Source: Marivivens sp. (GTDB lineage Bacteria; Pseudomonadota; Alphaproteobacteria; Rhodobacterales; Rhodobacteraceae). Taken from it: DNA of 64,000 nt. Position 1 is the stretch's first letter; the number at the start of each line of letters is the position of its first letter. Made by a program: the position numbers and the translations under genes. A model generated the notes under the pieces. The model made no database searches, was not told the DNA's origin, and was given only the letters and a program-made list of their open reading frames with translations. Of this stretch, positions 7,623 through 15,489 are shown piece after piece. The stretch lies in NCBI GenBank assembly GCA_017643845.1, contig JAEPMR010000006.1, positions 22,095 to 86,094 on the forward strand, written 5' to 3'.

Positions 7623-8840
7623 TCAGACATGAGCGGCACTGGCATGGCCATCGGCGAGACTACGATCAGCCCCCTGCCCCGCAAGAGCAGAATCAGTACC
7701 ATCCTGCCCCACGTATTCCTCCTCAAGCGCCCGGTATTCGGCGAGCAGCTTGGCATGAGCTGCACCTTCGTCATCCGTCATCGGTGCCGGATCACCCGAC
7801 AGAGACCGCAGCCCGTGGCTGTAGCCGTAGGGCAGGTCGAGTGCGACCTCGATCCACTTCCAGCCCTCAACCGCAACCGTCTCAGCCTCGGCCTGGAGTT
7901 TGTCCGCCACCAGCCGATCGAGCAGGGCAGGGTCTTCGAGTCAACCGCCGTCATCGCCTTGGAACAGGTCATGCAGCATCGTGCCGCCCGCCGCTTCGTA
8001 GGCCTGAACACTCACAAAGACTGCACGCCGGTCGGACGCCCTGACCGAGGTCTCGGTCAGCATGCGCCGGATCTGGAATGGCTCCTTGTTCCAGGATGAA
8101 TGAATCACATCCCAGACCAGAACCTGACGCGCGTGATCGGGGTTCACGGTGAAAACCATGAGCTGCTCCAGCGTCATGCCATCCTCGGCATAGATCTCAA
8201 GCAGGGCAGGGGCGACGGCTGCGAGTTTGAGGCGCTGCTTCACGACCTGCGGCGTCAAGAAGAAGGCGGCAGCAATCTCTGCGTCGGTCTGTCCCTTGTC
8301 TCGCAGGGACACAAACGCGCGGAACCGATCGAGCGGGTGCAGGGCGACGCGCTGCATGTTTTCTGCAAGGGAATCGTCCTCGGCTAGGATGTCGGATGCA
8401 GCATCGCGGACGATGCAGGGAATGGGCGTGGTCTTTGCCAAACGCTTTTGCTTCACCAGCCGGGATAATGCTTGAAACCGGCGGCCACCAGCCGGGATTT
8501 CGAACTTGCCGGTCTCGGTGCCATCGTCAGCCAACACGGGCCGCACGCTCAGGCTCTGCAAAAGACCGCGGCGAGCGATGTCTTCGGCCAGTTCCTCGAG
8601 GGACACGCCAGCTTTGATGCGCCGCACGTTGGACTGGCTCAGCACCAGCTTGTCGAAAGGGATATCCCGCGAAGGGGACAGGGTGATTTTCTGGACAGCT
8701 GTGGTCCTCAGATATTCCCCACGACGGGCGTCGGAAGCCACTCTCCCGATCTCACTTCCCGTCACCCTCAAACCAACACTTCTTTTCCTCTCGATGACCT
8801 TATGGTTGGAACTATCCGGGAAAATTCGCCGGAGCATCAA
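7623..8840 (-). pseudogene. Plasmid ParB/RepB-type partition protein, interrupted and truncated
   Basis: The reading from 8840 carries a ParB N-terminal domain: ITLSPSRDIPFDKLVLSQSN, VRRIKAGVSLEELAEDIARR, IPAGGRRFQAL, and the box ENMQRVALHPLDR followed by an HTH (TDAEIAAAFFLTPQVVKQRL). A TGA at 7941-7943 stops it at GDDGG, but homologous sequence continues in the same frame as LEDPALLDRLVADKLQAEAE through KWIEVALDLPYGYSHGLRSL to about 7700. A TGG-to-TGA nonsense change is the simplest reading. The C-terminal half of this usually 600-700 residue family is missing, and 7421-7622 holds nothing recognisable. No good start codon is seen just ahead of the conserved region. Relic of a second partition system. 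Confidence 0.75.
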
Positions 8841-8886
8841 AGACTACCCTCAATCACAAGCTGGTTGAGTGACCGTGATAAGACCA

Positions 8887-9969
8887 TCACATCCCTTGCC
8901 TCATCATTGCGTCTAGGTACGCGTTGGTGTTCCTCACCTGTCCTGTGCTGGCTCTCAAAATTAATTCGTCGAGTGCAATAAGGAGCTGCCCTGGACCTCT
9001 TTCTCTAAGGTGTCTCATGATCCTGCCTTGTTCTATTCTCAGCAAATTCCCGACATCAGCCAACATGTTCATAACGGATTGATGATCTCTTGGTTCATTT
9101 GGGAAGAAGTCCGATACGTTTTTCAGGTCCGTCCAAGCCATAGTTGTTGGATCTCGGCCGTCTTTAAATCCAGAGCTGCTGAGAGCACCTGTAGTATCCT
9201 TTTTTATATTCAATCTTGTGGGTTCTACGTGCCGGACATTTTGTCCGTCGTCGCCGGACAATTGGTCGGGCATCGTTTCCTGAGCTTCACGGTTTCCGGC
9301 CGGAAACTCTCTGATGGTCGCTCCGGCCAACTCTGCCAACTTCTTGATAAGTTCTATGATTTCGTCGGCTTTGAGTGTTGCACGGCGTAGGATGTTGCGC
9401 ACGTTTTGGAGAAATGTGAATGTCTCATCATCGTTTGCTTGGCGCAAAGCTTCGACACGAAGAGACAGCGCCTCCGCCCTGAGTGACCGTAGCTCTTCCT
9501 GATCGCCGACAAGCTGTTTTGCGTGTTCTGTGAGCTCACTTTCCCGATCGAACATTGGCTGTAGATCGAAGCCAAAGGCATCTCTGATCAATCCACCGTA
9601 GCGAAGAGGGAACCGTTTGCGGGTTGCGCTATCCCTGCGTTGGATCAAATTGGCGTCCACGAGGCGTCCGATACACCGTCGGATCGTTCTCTCGTTCAGA
9701 CCGTTCGTTCTCTCAGACAACGATGCGTTTGAGGGGAAGACGGTAGTCATTGAAGCTGTTTCTCCGGCCTTCTTCGGCATGAAGCTGATTAAGGCCTGCA
9801 GTGTCACAAGGTCATTTGGTGTCAAACCGAGTTCTTTGCGAAGCGTTCGGATCGGCTCGATGACTCTGTACGGGTTCGTACAGGGTACAGGAGATCGTTC
9901 CGCCAAGGCGGGTGTGTGAGAAAATACCTGTCTCATGATGATGTCGGCTGAAAAAGCTTCCCCGTTCAC
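8887..9969 (-). CDS. repC: Replication initiator RepC of a RepABC replicon
   Basis: A 360-residue initiator. The N-terminal winged-helix part (LTPNDLVTLQALISFMP, then FPSNASLSERTNGLNERTIR, then GRLVDANLIQRRDSATRKRF) matches RepC, which binds the origin lying inside its own gene. A linker (about 190-240) contains the peptide EFPAGNRE encoded by a parS-like palindrome, and the C-terminal domain has the LLIALDELILRASTGQVRN helix pair. The start is uncertain: GTG 9969, or ATG 9936 giving MRQVFSHTPALAERS. It is the third gene of the minus-strand repA-repB-repC set and is separated from repB by the antisense RNA gene. Confidence 0.88.
   Translation of the reverse strand: MNGEAFSADIIMRQVFSHTPALAERSPVPCTNPYRVIEPIRTLRKELGLTPNDLVTLQALISFMPKKAGETASMTTVFPSNASLSERTNGLNERTIRRCIGRLVDANLIQRRDSATRKRFPLRYGGLIRDAFGFDLQPMFDRESELTEHAKQLVGDQEELRSLRAEALSLRVEALRQANDDETFTFLQNVRNILRRATLKADEIIELIKKLAELAGATIREFPAGNREAQETMPDQLSGDDGQNVRHVEPTRLNIKKDTTGALSSSGFKDGRDPTTMAWTDLKNVSDFFPNEPRDHQSVMNMLADVGNLLRIEQGRIMRHLRERGPGQLLIALDELILRASTGQVRNTNAYLDAMMRQGM
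9292..9307. promoter_or_regulatory. parS-like palindrome inside repC
   Basis: A perfect 16-bp palindrome GTTTCCGGCCGGAAAC. It matches the GTT-N4-GC-N4-AAC consensus known for RepABC centromere sites bound by RepB. The same 16 bases occur inside repB. Confidence 0.8.
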
Positions 9970-9980
9970 CGCGAACGGTG

Positions 9981-10009
9981 TTGAAAACGATTCGGCTTCG
10001 GGGTATCAA
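9981..10009 (+). promoter_or_regulatory. Promoter of the repABC antisense RNA
   Basis: TTGAAA (9981-9986), 17 bases, TATCAA (10004-10009), reading against repABC. It sits just upstream of repC's GTG start and drives the counter-transcript described next. An inverted repeat CCGTTC-N5-GAACGG (9962-9978) lies directly beside it, over the start of repC. Confidence 0.6.
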
Positions 10010-10015
10010 TCAGGT

Positions 10016-10070
10016 GTCTAAGCTAATCGAGGCCCTTCGGAAGCACTGCTTTCGGGGGGTCTTTCCTTTT
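10016..10070 (+). ncRNA. Antisense RNA (ctRNA, incompatibility determinant) of the repABC operon
   Basis: In RepABC plasmids a roughly 50-60 nt RNA is transcribed from the repB-repC gap against the operon; it pairs with the leader of repC and lowers initiator synthesis. Here the gap has a sigma-70 promoter with expected start near 10016 and, 15 bases later, a strong hairpin terminator, giving an RNA of about 55 nt on the opposite strand. Position, orientation and size all fit. It is inferred from these signals; no sequence family was compared. Confidence 0.65.
10031..10070 (+). terminator. Rho-independent terminator of the antisense RNA
   Basis: CCCTTCGGAAGC (10033-10044) pairs with GCTTTCGGGGGG (10048-10059), counting G-U pairs, with a three-base loop, and is followed by the T-rich tail TCTTTCCTTTT. 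On the minus strand the same hairpin precedes repC and may sequester its leader. Confidence 0.7.
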
Positions 10071-10091
10071 CTGGCCTGTCCTCCTTTCTGC

Positions 10092-11162
10092 TCAGTTTTC
10101 GTTATCTTCTATGTCAGGACCATCAAGATCCTGATCCCTGCCGGAGACTGGGTTACCTATGGGTTCCATTTTCTCTGGGGTAATGATCTGCCCCGGACTA
10201 GCGGCCTTCGCGTTCGCCAACGCGAGAAGAGCGGCCTCTGGATTCTCAGAGATCCACGTATGAAGCCCGTCATCTCCGTTCTTGACGGTGATGATCACGT
10301 TTCTCTTGGTGACCTTCACCATCCCGAGTCTTGTCTGGATTGCCGATGGGGCAGTGGGCTTGTGCTGTTTCAGGAGACCTTCAAAGACCGCAAAGCGTTC
10401 GTCGGAGGTCTTGCCTGAACCTCTGGATTTCATGAGAGTATCATGGAATTCTCGGTTTCCGGCCGGAAACCCTTCATCTCCAGAGAAGCCAAGGCTCTCA
10501 TAAGACTTTGCGGCAGCATACCAACGATCCCGTCCAACCCCGGGTGCCGCCCCGATCTTTTGGATGAGTTCAGTCGGAATACAGGAAGTGACTTGTTTCA
10601 TGCGAGCAAGTCCCGTGAGCTTGTCACCGGCTTTCCTGGCTTTCTGATCGATGTTGAGGGCGTCACAGACCAGCCCCTCGTCCTTGCCGGACTCTATGAG
10701 AGAACGTGCAAACAGGGCTTTCTCGATCCAGCTGAGGTCTTTTCGGAAGCTGTTCTCTTGGCCTTGTGCAAGAATCGCTTGATCCTCATCCAAGCCTCTG
10801 ATGAGAGCCTTTGCGGGCTTGCCGATAAGTCGAAGGGCCGCTAATCGCCTGCGCCCATAGATGATCCTGTATCGCCCCCCTTCGGGGCTCAGAAGTATTG
10901 GGATAAGCTGTCCCTGCTTGTCGATGCTTTCAGCCAGTTCCCTGATGTCATCTTCGTCATCCACGGCCAGACGATCCTGGAACTCGGAATCATCAATAAG
11001 GTCGGTACTGATTTCTTGAATTGAAGATTGTGCCGCATCCTGAAGAGAACGGGCCATTCCCGAAAGGGCAGGGGCTCGTGACTGGGTTCGAGTCGGAGAA
11101 ATCGACGAGTTCTCCTGCTTTTCTTCATCCTCGGGAATGTCGAATGTGACTTTGCGTGCCAT
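10092..11162 (-). CDS. repB: Plasmid partitioning protein RepB
   Basis: A 356-residue ParB-family centromere-binding protein. A ParB N-domain is seen at about 70-150 (LAESIDKQGQLIPILLSPEG, then YGRRRLAALR, then GQENSFRKDLSWIEKALFAR), followed by an HTH region (DALNIDQKARKAGDKLTGL). The acidic N-terminus is the part that contacts RepA in this family. The gene begins one base inside the repA stop region, so the two are coupled. A parS-like palindrome lies in the C-terminal third and encodes GFPAGNRE. RepB should bind the parS palindromes in this operon and load RepA filaments for segregation. Confidence 0.93.
   Translation of the reverse strand: MARKVTFDIPEDEEKQENSSISPTRTQSRAPALSGMARSLQDAAQSSIQEISTDLIDDSEFQDRLAVDDEDDIRELAESIDKQGQLIPILLSPEGGRYRIIYGRRRLAALRLIGKPAKALIRGLDEDQAILAQGQENSFRKDLSWIEKALFARSLIESGKDEGLVCDALNIDQKARKAGDKLTGLARMKQVTSCIPTELIQKIGAAPGVGRDRWYAAAKSYESLGFSGDEGFPAGNREFHDTLMKSRGSGKTSDERFAVFEGLLKQHKPTAPSAIQTRLGMVKVTKRNVIITVKNGDDGLHTWISENPEAALLALANAKAASPGQIITPEKMEPIGNPVSGRDQDLDGPDIEDNEN
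10455..10470. promoter_or_regulatory. parS-like palindrome inside repB
   Basis: Second perfect copy of GTTTCCGGCCGGAAAC, in the same reading frame relative to repB as the repC copy is to repC, so both proteins contain FPAGNRE at that point. Confidence 0.8.
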
Positions 11163-12349
11163 TACTTACGCCCCCATGCCGTTTTGATGAGCCCTTCGAC
11201 CTCCGCCACAACCCCGTTGATGGACTCGATAGCCCGATCGTACGTCTGGCGATGGAAATCCGTTCTGGCGATCTCGAACAGTGTCTGTTGCGTGAGCCCA
11301 GCGTCAGAGACTGCGGAGGATTTCAGGAAAGGCTGTGTAAGAACGTCATCCGTGAACATGGTCCGCAGGAATGCCGCCATCTGGGTTTGGGGGCCGTCAT
11401 TGGGCTCGAAACGAGTGATTAGAAACCTCATGAAGTCCCAGTCGGGCGATGCGCCTACATCAGCAATCGTTGCCATGAGGCTGGATGTGAGCTGCAGGAA
11501 TTGGGCCATCGAGGCGACGTCAAGCATGCTTGGAATGACAGTGACGACTAGGGATGTCGACGCTACCAAAGCTGATAATGTGGTAAACCCGAGTTGGGGT
11601 GGGCAGTCGATGACGACAATGTCGTAGTCTGTCTCGACTTCATTAATGCAAAGGGCAAGCCGCTGATAGAACGGCGGCCTGATATTGTTTCGAAGGGCGT
11701 GTGCGGTTTCGGTCTCGAACTCAGAGAGCAGCAATCCGGCCGCAGCTAGATCGAGGTTGTGGAAATACGTTTTGCGCACAACGTCTCTAAAGGGGATAGG
11801 GTCCTCGTACCGTAGGGCATCGTACACCGTTCCGGCTTCAGGGAAGTCGATTTCCGGCCGGAAACCGAACATTGTGGTCATTGAGGCTTGCGGGTCGAGA
11901 TCGATTGCCAGAACTCGATAACCGTCAAGGGCGAGCTTTTGGGCCAAATGGATCGCCGTTGTCGTCTTTCCCGCGCCCCCTTTGAAGTTGGCGATCGAAA
12001 TGATCTGTATATGCTCCCCTTCCCGACGACGAGGAACAATATGCTGGAACTTCGTGCTTGACCGGGCAATTTCGTGGCGCGCTATGTCGATCTGCTCTGC
12101 AGTGTAGAACCTGCGGCCGCGGGCATCCGTCTCGATGTCACCGAGATCGAGCTTGTCCTCGAAGAACATCTTCCGCAGAAAATCCTGGCTTACCCCGAGG
12201 ATCTGAGCAACCTCCGTGGATGAGAACCGTCTGAGAGCCTTTCGTTCATCAGGTAGAAACGATTTGCGCATATTCACATCAAGCGATTTGCTTAGACGTG
12301 TCGCCATCGTTTGGATCTTTTGATCCATTCTGATCCGCTGCTCGTTCAT
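11162..12349 (-). CDS. repA: Plasmid partitioning protein RepA (ParA-type ATPase)
   Basis: A 395-residue ParA ATPase with an N-terminal HTH domain (RRFSSTEVAQILGVSQDFLR), which represses the operon in this family, and a deviant Walker A motif KGGAGKTTTAIHLAQ near residue 130. Walker A' (DLDPQASMTTMFGF) and Walker B (VVIDCPPQLGF) follow. It is the first gene of repABC; its ATG at 12349 lies 240 bases from the resolvase gene. That gap contains AT-rich stretches (12460-12540) that should hold the operon promoter and operator, but no clear boxes could be assigned. A near-perfect parS palindrome lies in the middle of the gene. Confidence 0.94.
   Translation of the reverse strand: MNEQRIRMDQKIQTMATRLSKSLDVNMRKSFLPDERKALRRFSSTEVAQILGVSQDFLRKMFFEDKLDLGDIETDARGRRFYTAEQIDIARHEIARSSTKFQHIVPRRREGEHIQIISIANFKGGAGKTTTAIHLAQKLALDGYRVLAIDLDPQASMTTMFGFRPEIDFPEAGTVYDALRYEDPIPFRDVVRKTYFHNLDLAAAGLLLSEFETETAHALRNNIRPPFYQRLALCINEVETDYDIVVIDCPPQLGFTTLSALVASTSLVVTVIPSMLDVASMAQFLQLTSSLMATIADVGASPDWDFMRFLITRFEPNDGPQTQMAAFLRTMFTDDVLTQPFLKSSAVSDAGLTQQTLFEIARTDFHRQTYDRAIESINGVVAEVEGLIKTAWGRK
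11850..11865. promoter_or_regulatory. parS-like palindrome inside repA (15 of 16 bases)
   Basis: ATTTCCGGCCGGAAAC differs from the other two copies only at the first base. It is in another reading frame, encoding GFRPEI in RepA, which argues that the DNA site rather than the peptide is selected. Confidence 0.7.
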
Positions 12350-12589
12350 GCCCGTCCCGCCGCCCGTCTTCCGGGTCTATCTTGAGAAGGAACGCAAAAC
12401 CGCCGGAAACTGATGGTTAGCGTTCTTCCGCAAAAATGTCAGGAAAGCGTTTGACAGGCAAGGATTTTTTCAAATGGTGGGCCGGTACCCGATGAAATCA
12501 TTTATTTACAATGGCTTATCTTATTTCGCGGATCCAACGCGTCAAGAGCTTGTGTCGCTGCCATCTATTAAACGCAAGATGTACCCGAT

Positions 12590-13516
12590 TCACATAGGCG
12601 GTTTTGCTTCCAAAGAACGAATCTGAGTCTCTTCAATCATTCCCAGATTCTCGGCTCGCTCCAACAGCATCTTGACCGATGAGGGCTGCCATCTCGTTCG
12701 GCCACGAGGCGTGCGTTCGCGCATAGATTCCAGCCGTTCACAGATCGCTTGAAGCGTGATGTCGGGGTCCGCGCCCTTGATGCCGGCGACGATGGCGGGC
12801 AGACGATCGTCGGTTTCGCGGCGCCCGGCGCGGGCCAGCACCTCGGCAGGCAGGAAGCCGTCGCGGACATAAGCCTTCACAGCGCGCAAGAGACGGCTTT
12901 GGGTCCAGCGACGCGCCTCGGGCAAGGGGCCGTTGATGATGCGCACCACGTCTTCCCATGCCAAGTCGGGGCGCAACCGGCGCACATGGGGCACCCAGTC
13001 TTGTGCCGTCTCGTTCAGGCGCTCCATGTAGCCGTCCTGTCTTGCCAGCCGTACCTTACGAAGAGCGGCAGGGTCTTTGGCACGCAGCCCAGGGTTCCCG
13101 CCCACGCGGCCCTTTGTGCGCGCGCTGGCGAGGCCGGCCTTGGTGCGTTCCCGGATCAGGGCGCGCTCGAACTCGGCCGCAGCGCCCAAGACCTGCAGCG
13201 TGAACTTGCCTTGCGGGGATCCGGTATCGATCGGGTCCTGAATGGAACGAAAGAACGCACCCTTGGCCTCCAGCCGCTCGATCACCTCCAGCAGATGCGA
13301 CAGGGATCGCGCAAGGCGGTCGATCCGCACGACCACCAGCGTGTCGCCCTTGCCGATGCGCTCCAACACCCGCGCCAGCACCGGCCGCGCACGATTGCCG
13401 CCCGAGGCCTGTTCTTCGTGGATCTCGGCGCAGCCCGCGGATTTCAGGGCCTGCGACTGGGGCAGGGGGGTCTGATCCTCGGTGGATACGCGGGCATAAC
13501 CGATCAAGGGCATCAA
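12590..13516 (-). CDS. Serine recombinase (resolvase family)
   Basis: A 308-residue site-specific recombinase. The catalytic serine is in IGYARVSTEDQ (Ser11), with the partner arginines in VVRIDRLARSLSHLLEV and the family helix AEFERALIRERTKAGLASAR. A long C-terminal part (about 185-308) is larger than the usual resolvase HTH and contains a second winged-helix-like segment. It could resolve plasmid multimers next to the repABC operon or act for a transposon. A 12-bp palindrome AAACGACCGTTT at 13550-13561, ahead of the gene, could be part of its recombination or operator site. The start is ATG 13516 or 13513. Confidence 0.9.
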   Translation of the reverse strand: MMPLIGYARVSTEDQTPLPQSQALKSAGCAEIHEEQASGGNRARPVLARVLERIGKGDTLVVVRIDRLARSLSHLLEVIERLEAKGAFFRSIQDPIDTGSPQGKFTLQVLGAAAEFERALIRERTKAGLASARTKGRVGGNPGLRAKDPAALRKVRLARQDGYMERLNETAQDWVPHVRRLRPDLAWEDVVRIINGPLPEARRWTQSRLLRAVKAYVRDGFLPAEVLARAGRRETDDRLPAIVAGIKGADPDITLQAICERLESMRERTPRGRTRWQPSSVKMLLERAENLGMIEETQIRSLEAKPPM

Positions 13517-13549
13517 AACAGTCTTTTTGCAGTTTCGTATATCATTACT

Positions 13550-13561
13550 AAACGACCGTTT
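13550..13561. repeat. Short palindrome between resolvase and parD
   Basis: AAACG-AC-CGTTT, perfect, 34 bases upstream of the resolvase start and 28 bases upstream of the parD -35 box. It is placed where a resolvase res site or operator would lie, but one short palindrome is weak evidence. Confidence 0.35.
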
Positions 13562-13588
13562 GGAGACGACGGTGCGAGGGCTTACTCA

Positions 13589-13621
13589 TTGACCAAATCC
13601 CTCATTGGCATATATTGCCAA
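13589..13621 (+). promoter_or_regulatory. parDE promoter with overlapping operator palindrome
   Basis: TTGACC (13589-13594), 16 bases, TATATT (13611-13616). A perfect inverted repeat TTGGCA-N5-TGCCAA (13605-13621) covers the -10 box, the usual place for ParD autorepression. A strong AAGGAGG site follows at 13624-13630. Confidence 0.65.
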
Positions 13622-13639
13622 CTCAAGGAGGCTCGTCTC

Positions 13640-13897
13640 ATGGTGACACGCAATGTCGTTCTGACCGAAACCCAGGACCAGCTGGTTCAGGCCTTGGTGG
13701 CATCCGGACGCTATCAGAATGTGAGCGAAGCAATGCGCGCCGGGCTTCGGCTGCTGGAGCAGGAAGAAGCCCAGTTCACCGGGATCCGGCAAGGGCTGCT
13801 TGAGGGATTGGCGCAGGCCAAAGCCGGCAAATTTGCCGAGGGTAGCGGAGAAGACGCGATCCGGCGCGCCTTTCGGCAAGCCCGCGCGTCTTCATGA
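13640..13897 (+). CDS. parD: ParD-type antitoxin
   Basis: An 85-residue protein with an N-terminal ribbon-helix-helix (TRNVVLTETQDQLVQALVAS, then YQNVSEAMRAGLRLLEQEE) and a flexible C-terminal tail ending RRAFRQARASS that should wrap the toxin. ATG 13640 follows AAGGAGG by nine bases. It overlaps the toxin gene by four bases (ATGA), the classic antitoxin-first layout. It should neutralise ParE and repress its own promoter through the palindrome upstream. Confidence 0.9.
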   Translation: MVTRNVVLTETQDQLVQALVASGRYQNVSEAMRAGLRLLEQEEAQFTGIRQGLLEGLAQAKAGKFAEGSGEDAIRRAFRQARASS

Positions 13898-14229
13898 GCC
13901 GATCCTTCCGGCTGACGCGTCGTGCGGAAGCCAGCCTCACCGAGATCGCCAGATGGACGATCGAGAATTTTGGGCTGCGCCAGGCAGAGCTTTACGAGGC
14001 GGAACTGCTCAACCGTTGTCAGGCGATCCTGAACTGCGAGGCGCATAGCCGGAGCTGTGCGGTTCTGGTAGACGAAGCTGCGGATTTGCGGTTTACGAGG
14101 GCAGGGGAGCATTTCCTGGTTTTTTTGGACCAGCACAACGAGGTCGTCATCGTCGATATCCTGCACTCTCGCAGTGATCTGCCTCGTCATGTGGCGGCGC
14201 TGACGGCGTTGAAGAACGAAGGCCTCTAA
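13894..14229 (+). CDS. parE: ParE/RelE-family toxin
   Basis: A 111-residue toxin of the RelE/ParE fold: FRLTRRAEASLTEIARWTIE at the N-terminus, AELYEAELLNRCQAI in helix two and a C-terminal strand pair HFLVFLDQHNEVVIVDILHS followed by RSDLPRHV. ParE toxins poison DNA gyrase, RelE toxins cut mRNA. The paired ParD antitoxin favours the ParE type. It is located beside the replicon, consistent with post-segregational stabilisation. Confidence 0.9.
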   Translation: MSRSFRLTRRAEASLTEIARWTIENFGLRQAELYEAELLNRCQAILNCEAHSRSCAVLVDEAADLRFTRAGEHFLVFLDQHNEVVIVDILHSRSDLPRHVAALTALKNEGL

Positions 14230-14235
14230 TCCGCG

Positions 14236-15318
14236 TCACAACCCCGCAGCCTTGGTCAGGTTCACCCGGAACCGGTCCCGGCGGCGCTGGTAGCGGCGGG
14301 TCATCTCGGCTGAGGCATGCCCGAGCTGTTTCTGGACGTACCGCTCGTCGACCTCGGCCGAACTGGCAAGGCCCGCGCGCAAGCTGTGGCCAGAGAACAG
14401 GGCGAGACGATCCTTTTCGGGCAACTCTGAGCGGATGCCGGCGTCGAGTACGGTCCGCTTGATCAGGCGCGCAACGTGTTTGTCGTTGAGCCGGGTTTCC
14501 AGCGCACGTTTGCCATCACGCGAGGTCCTGACAAAGACCGGGCCGAAGTCGATCTTGGCAAAATGTAGCCATTGCCCGAGCGCGTGAACAGGACAGGTCT
14601 GCTCAGACGAACCACGCCCGATCTCGACCTCGCGCCATCCGGTCTTGGCGTTAAGGGTGAGCAGCGCGCCCTTGTCAGAGACCTCGACCCAGCCGCCACT
14701 GTCCGGGGTATCGTCTTTGTGCACGTCCAGGCTCACGATCTCCGAACGGCGCAGGCCACCGGCATAGCCCAGAAGCAGGATTGCCCGATCCCTGAGCCCA
14801 CGCAGGTCGTAGGGTAGGGTGGCCACCATCGCGAGGATATCCTCGGCCAGGATTGCTTCCTTTTGCACGGGCGGGCGCGCATGCTTGCGCTTGATCCCGG
14901 CCAGCACGGTGGCGATATGGCGGTTCTTGCGGTCAAGCGTGAACCCACGTTGTGCGTAGTTCCAGGCCAGGCCGGACAGGCGGCGCTCGATTGTCGAAAC
15001 CGATAAGGCAGGGGAGGGGCCGTTCGGCGACGCCAGGTCGGCCAGATAGAGGCCAATCATTTCCGGTGACGGGGGCAGGGGATCGGCGCCCTTCATGCGG
15101 CACCAGCGGGTAAAATGTGCCCAATCCCTGGCATAGGCTTTCAGCGTGTTGTCGGACGCGGCGGCGCGGGCATAGTCGCGGGCGGTATCGACCAGGCGAT
15201 CGAGGCTGCCTGAGCCCGCGACGTGGGCGGGTAGGGAGATATCGTCGCTTTTTTCTTGATCTCTCTCGTCGTCCTGGGCGATACTAAAAGCCCCAGAGTT
15301 TGATGAAGTCGACTTCAC
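14236..15318 (-). CDS. Tyrosine recombinase/integrase
   Basis: A 360-residue phage-integrase-type recombinase. It has an N-terminal SAM-like core-binding domain (about 45-140, with NTLKAYARDWAHFTRWCRMK) and a catalytic domain with the arginine in GYAGGLRRSEIV, HSLRAGLAS, the second histidine in QLGHASAEMTRRY, and the tyrosine nucleophile in that RRY. It faces parE and lies opposite a DUF1403 gene. A 10-bp-arm dyad in the gap upstream resembles a recombinase core site. It probably moves or once moved the DUF1403-scpB module. Confidence 0.92.
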   Translation of the reverse strand: MKSTSSNSGAFSIAQDDERDQEKSDDISLPAHVAGSGSLDRLVDTARDYARAAASDNTLKAYARDWAHFTRWCRMKGADPLPPSPEMIGLYLADLASPNGPSPALSVSTIERRLSGLAWNYAQRGFTLDRKNRHIATVLAGIKRKHARPPVQKEAILAEDILAMVATLPYDLRGLRDRAILLLGYAGGLRRSEIVSLDVHKDDTPDSGGWVEVSDKGALLTLNAKTGWREVEIGRGSSEQTCPVHALGQWLHFAKIDFGPVFVRTSRDGKRALETRLNDKHVARLIKRTVLDAGIRSELPEKDRLALFSGHSLRAGLASSAEVDERYVQKQLGHASAEMTRRYQRRRDRFRVNLTKAAGL

Positions 15319-15385
15319 GTCCTCTGAGGCCAGTTTCCAGTGAATCCAGTGATGAAATTAAACTGATTTTCAGCATATCTTTTCA

Positions 15386-15412
15386 TGTCCGATAATGCAA
15401 ACTTATTGGACA
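15386..15412. repeat. Dyad with 10-bp arms and 7-bp spacer upstream of the integrase
   Basis: TGTCCGATAA, seven bases (TGCAAAC), then TTATTGGACA. The arms match at nine of ten positions. Arms of 9-13 bp around a 6-8 bp spacer are the form of tyrosine-recombinase core sites, and the integrase gene is 68 bases away. It could also be an operator for either of the divergent genes. Confidence 0.45.
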
Positions 15413-15489
15413 TATCAAAGAGCTGTAAGGTGGGGCGGTTTGAGTGGTATTTACTGGAATTAAGCGCCGTGGCGAGTTAGTGTCTCGGC

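Noticed and set aside
7463..7774. Possible small minus-strand gene after the ParB-like relic
   Set aside because: No ribosome-binding site or family resemblance, and it overlaps the relic's better-supported frame.
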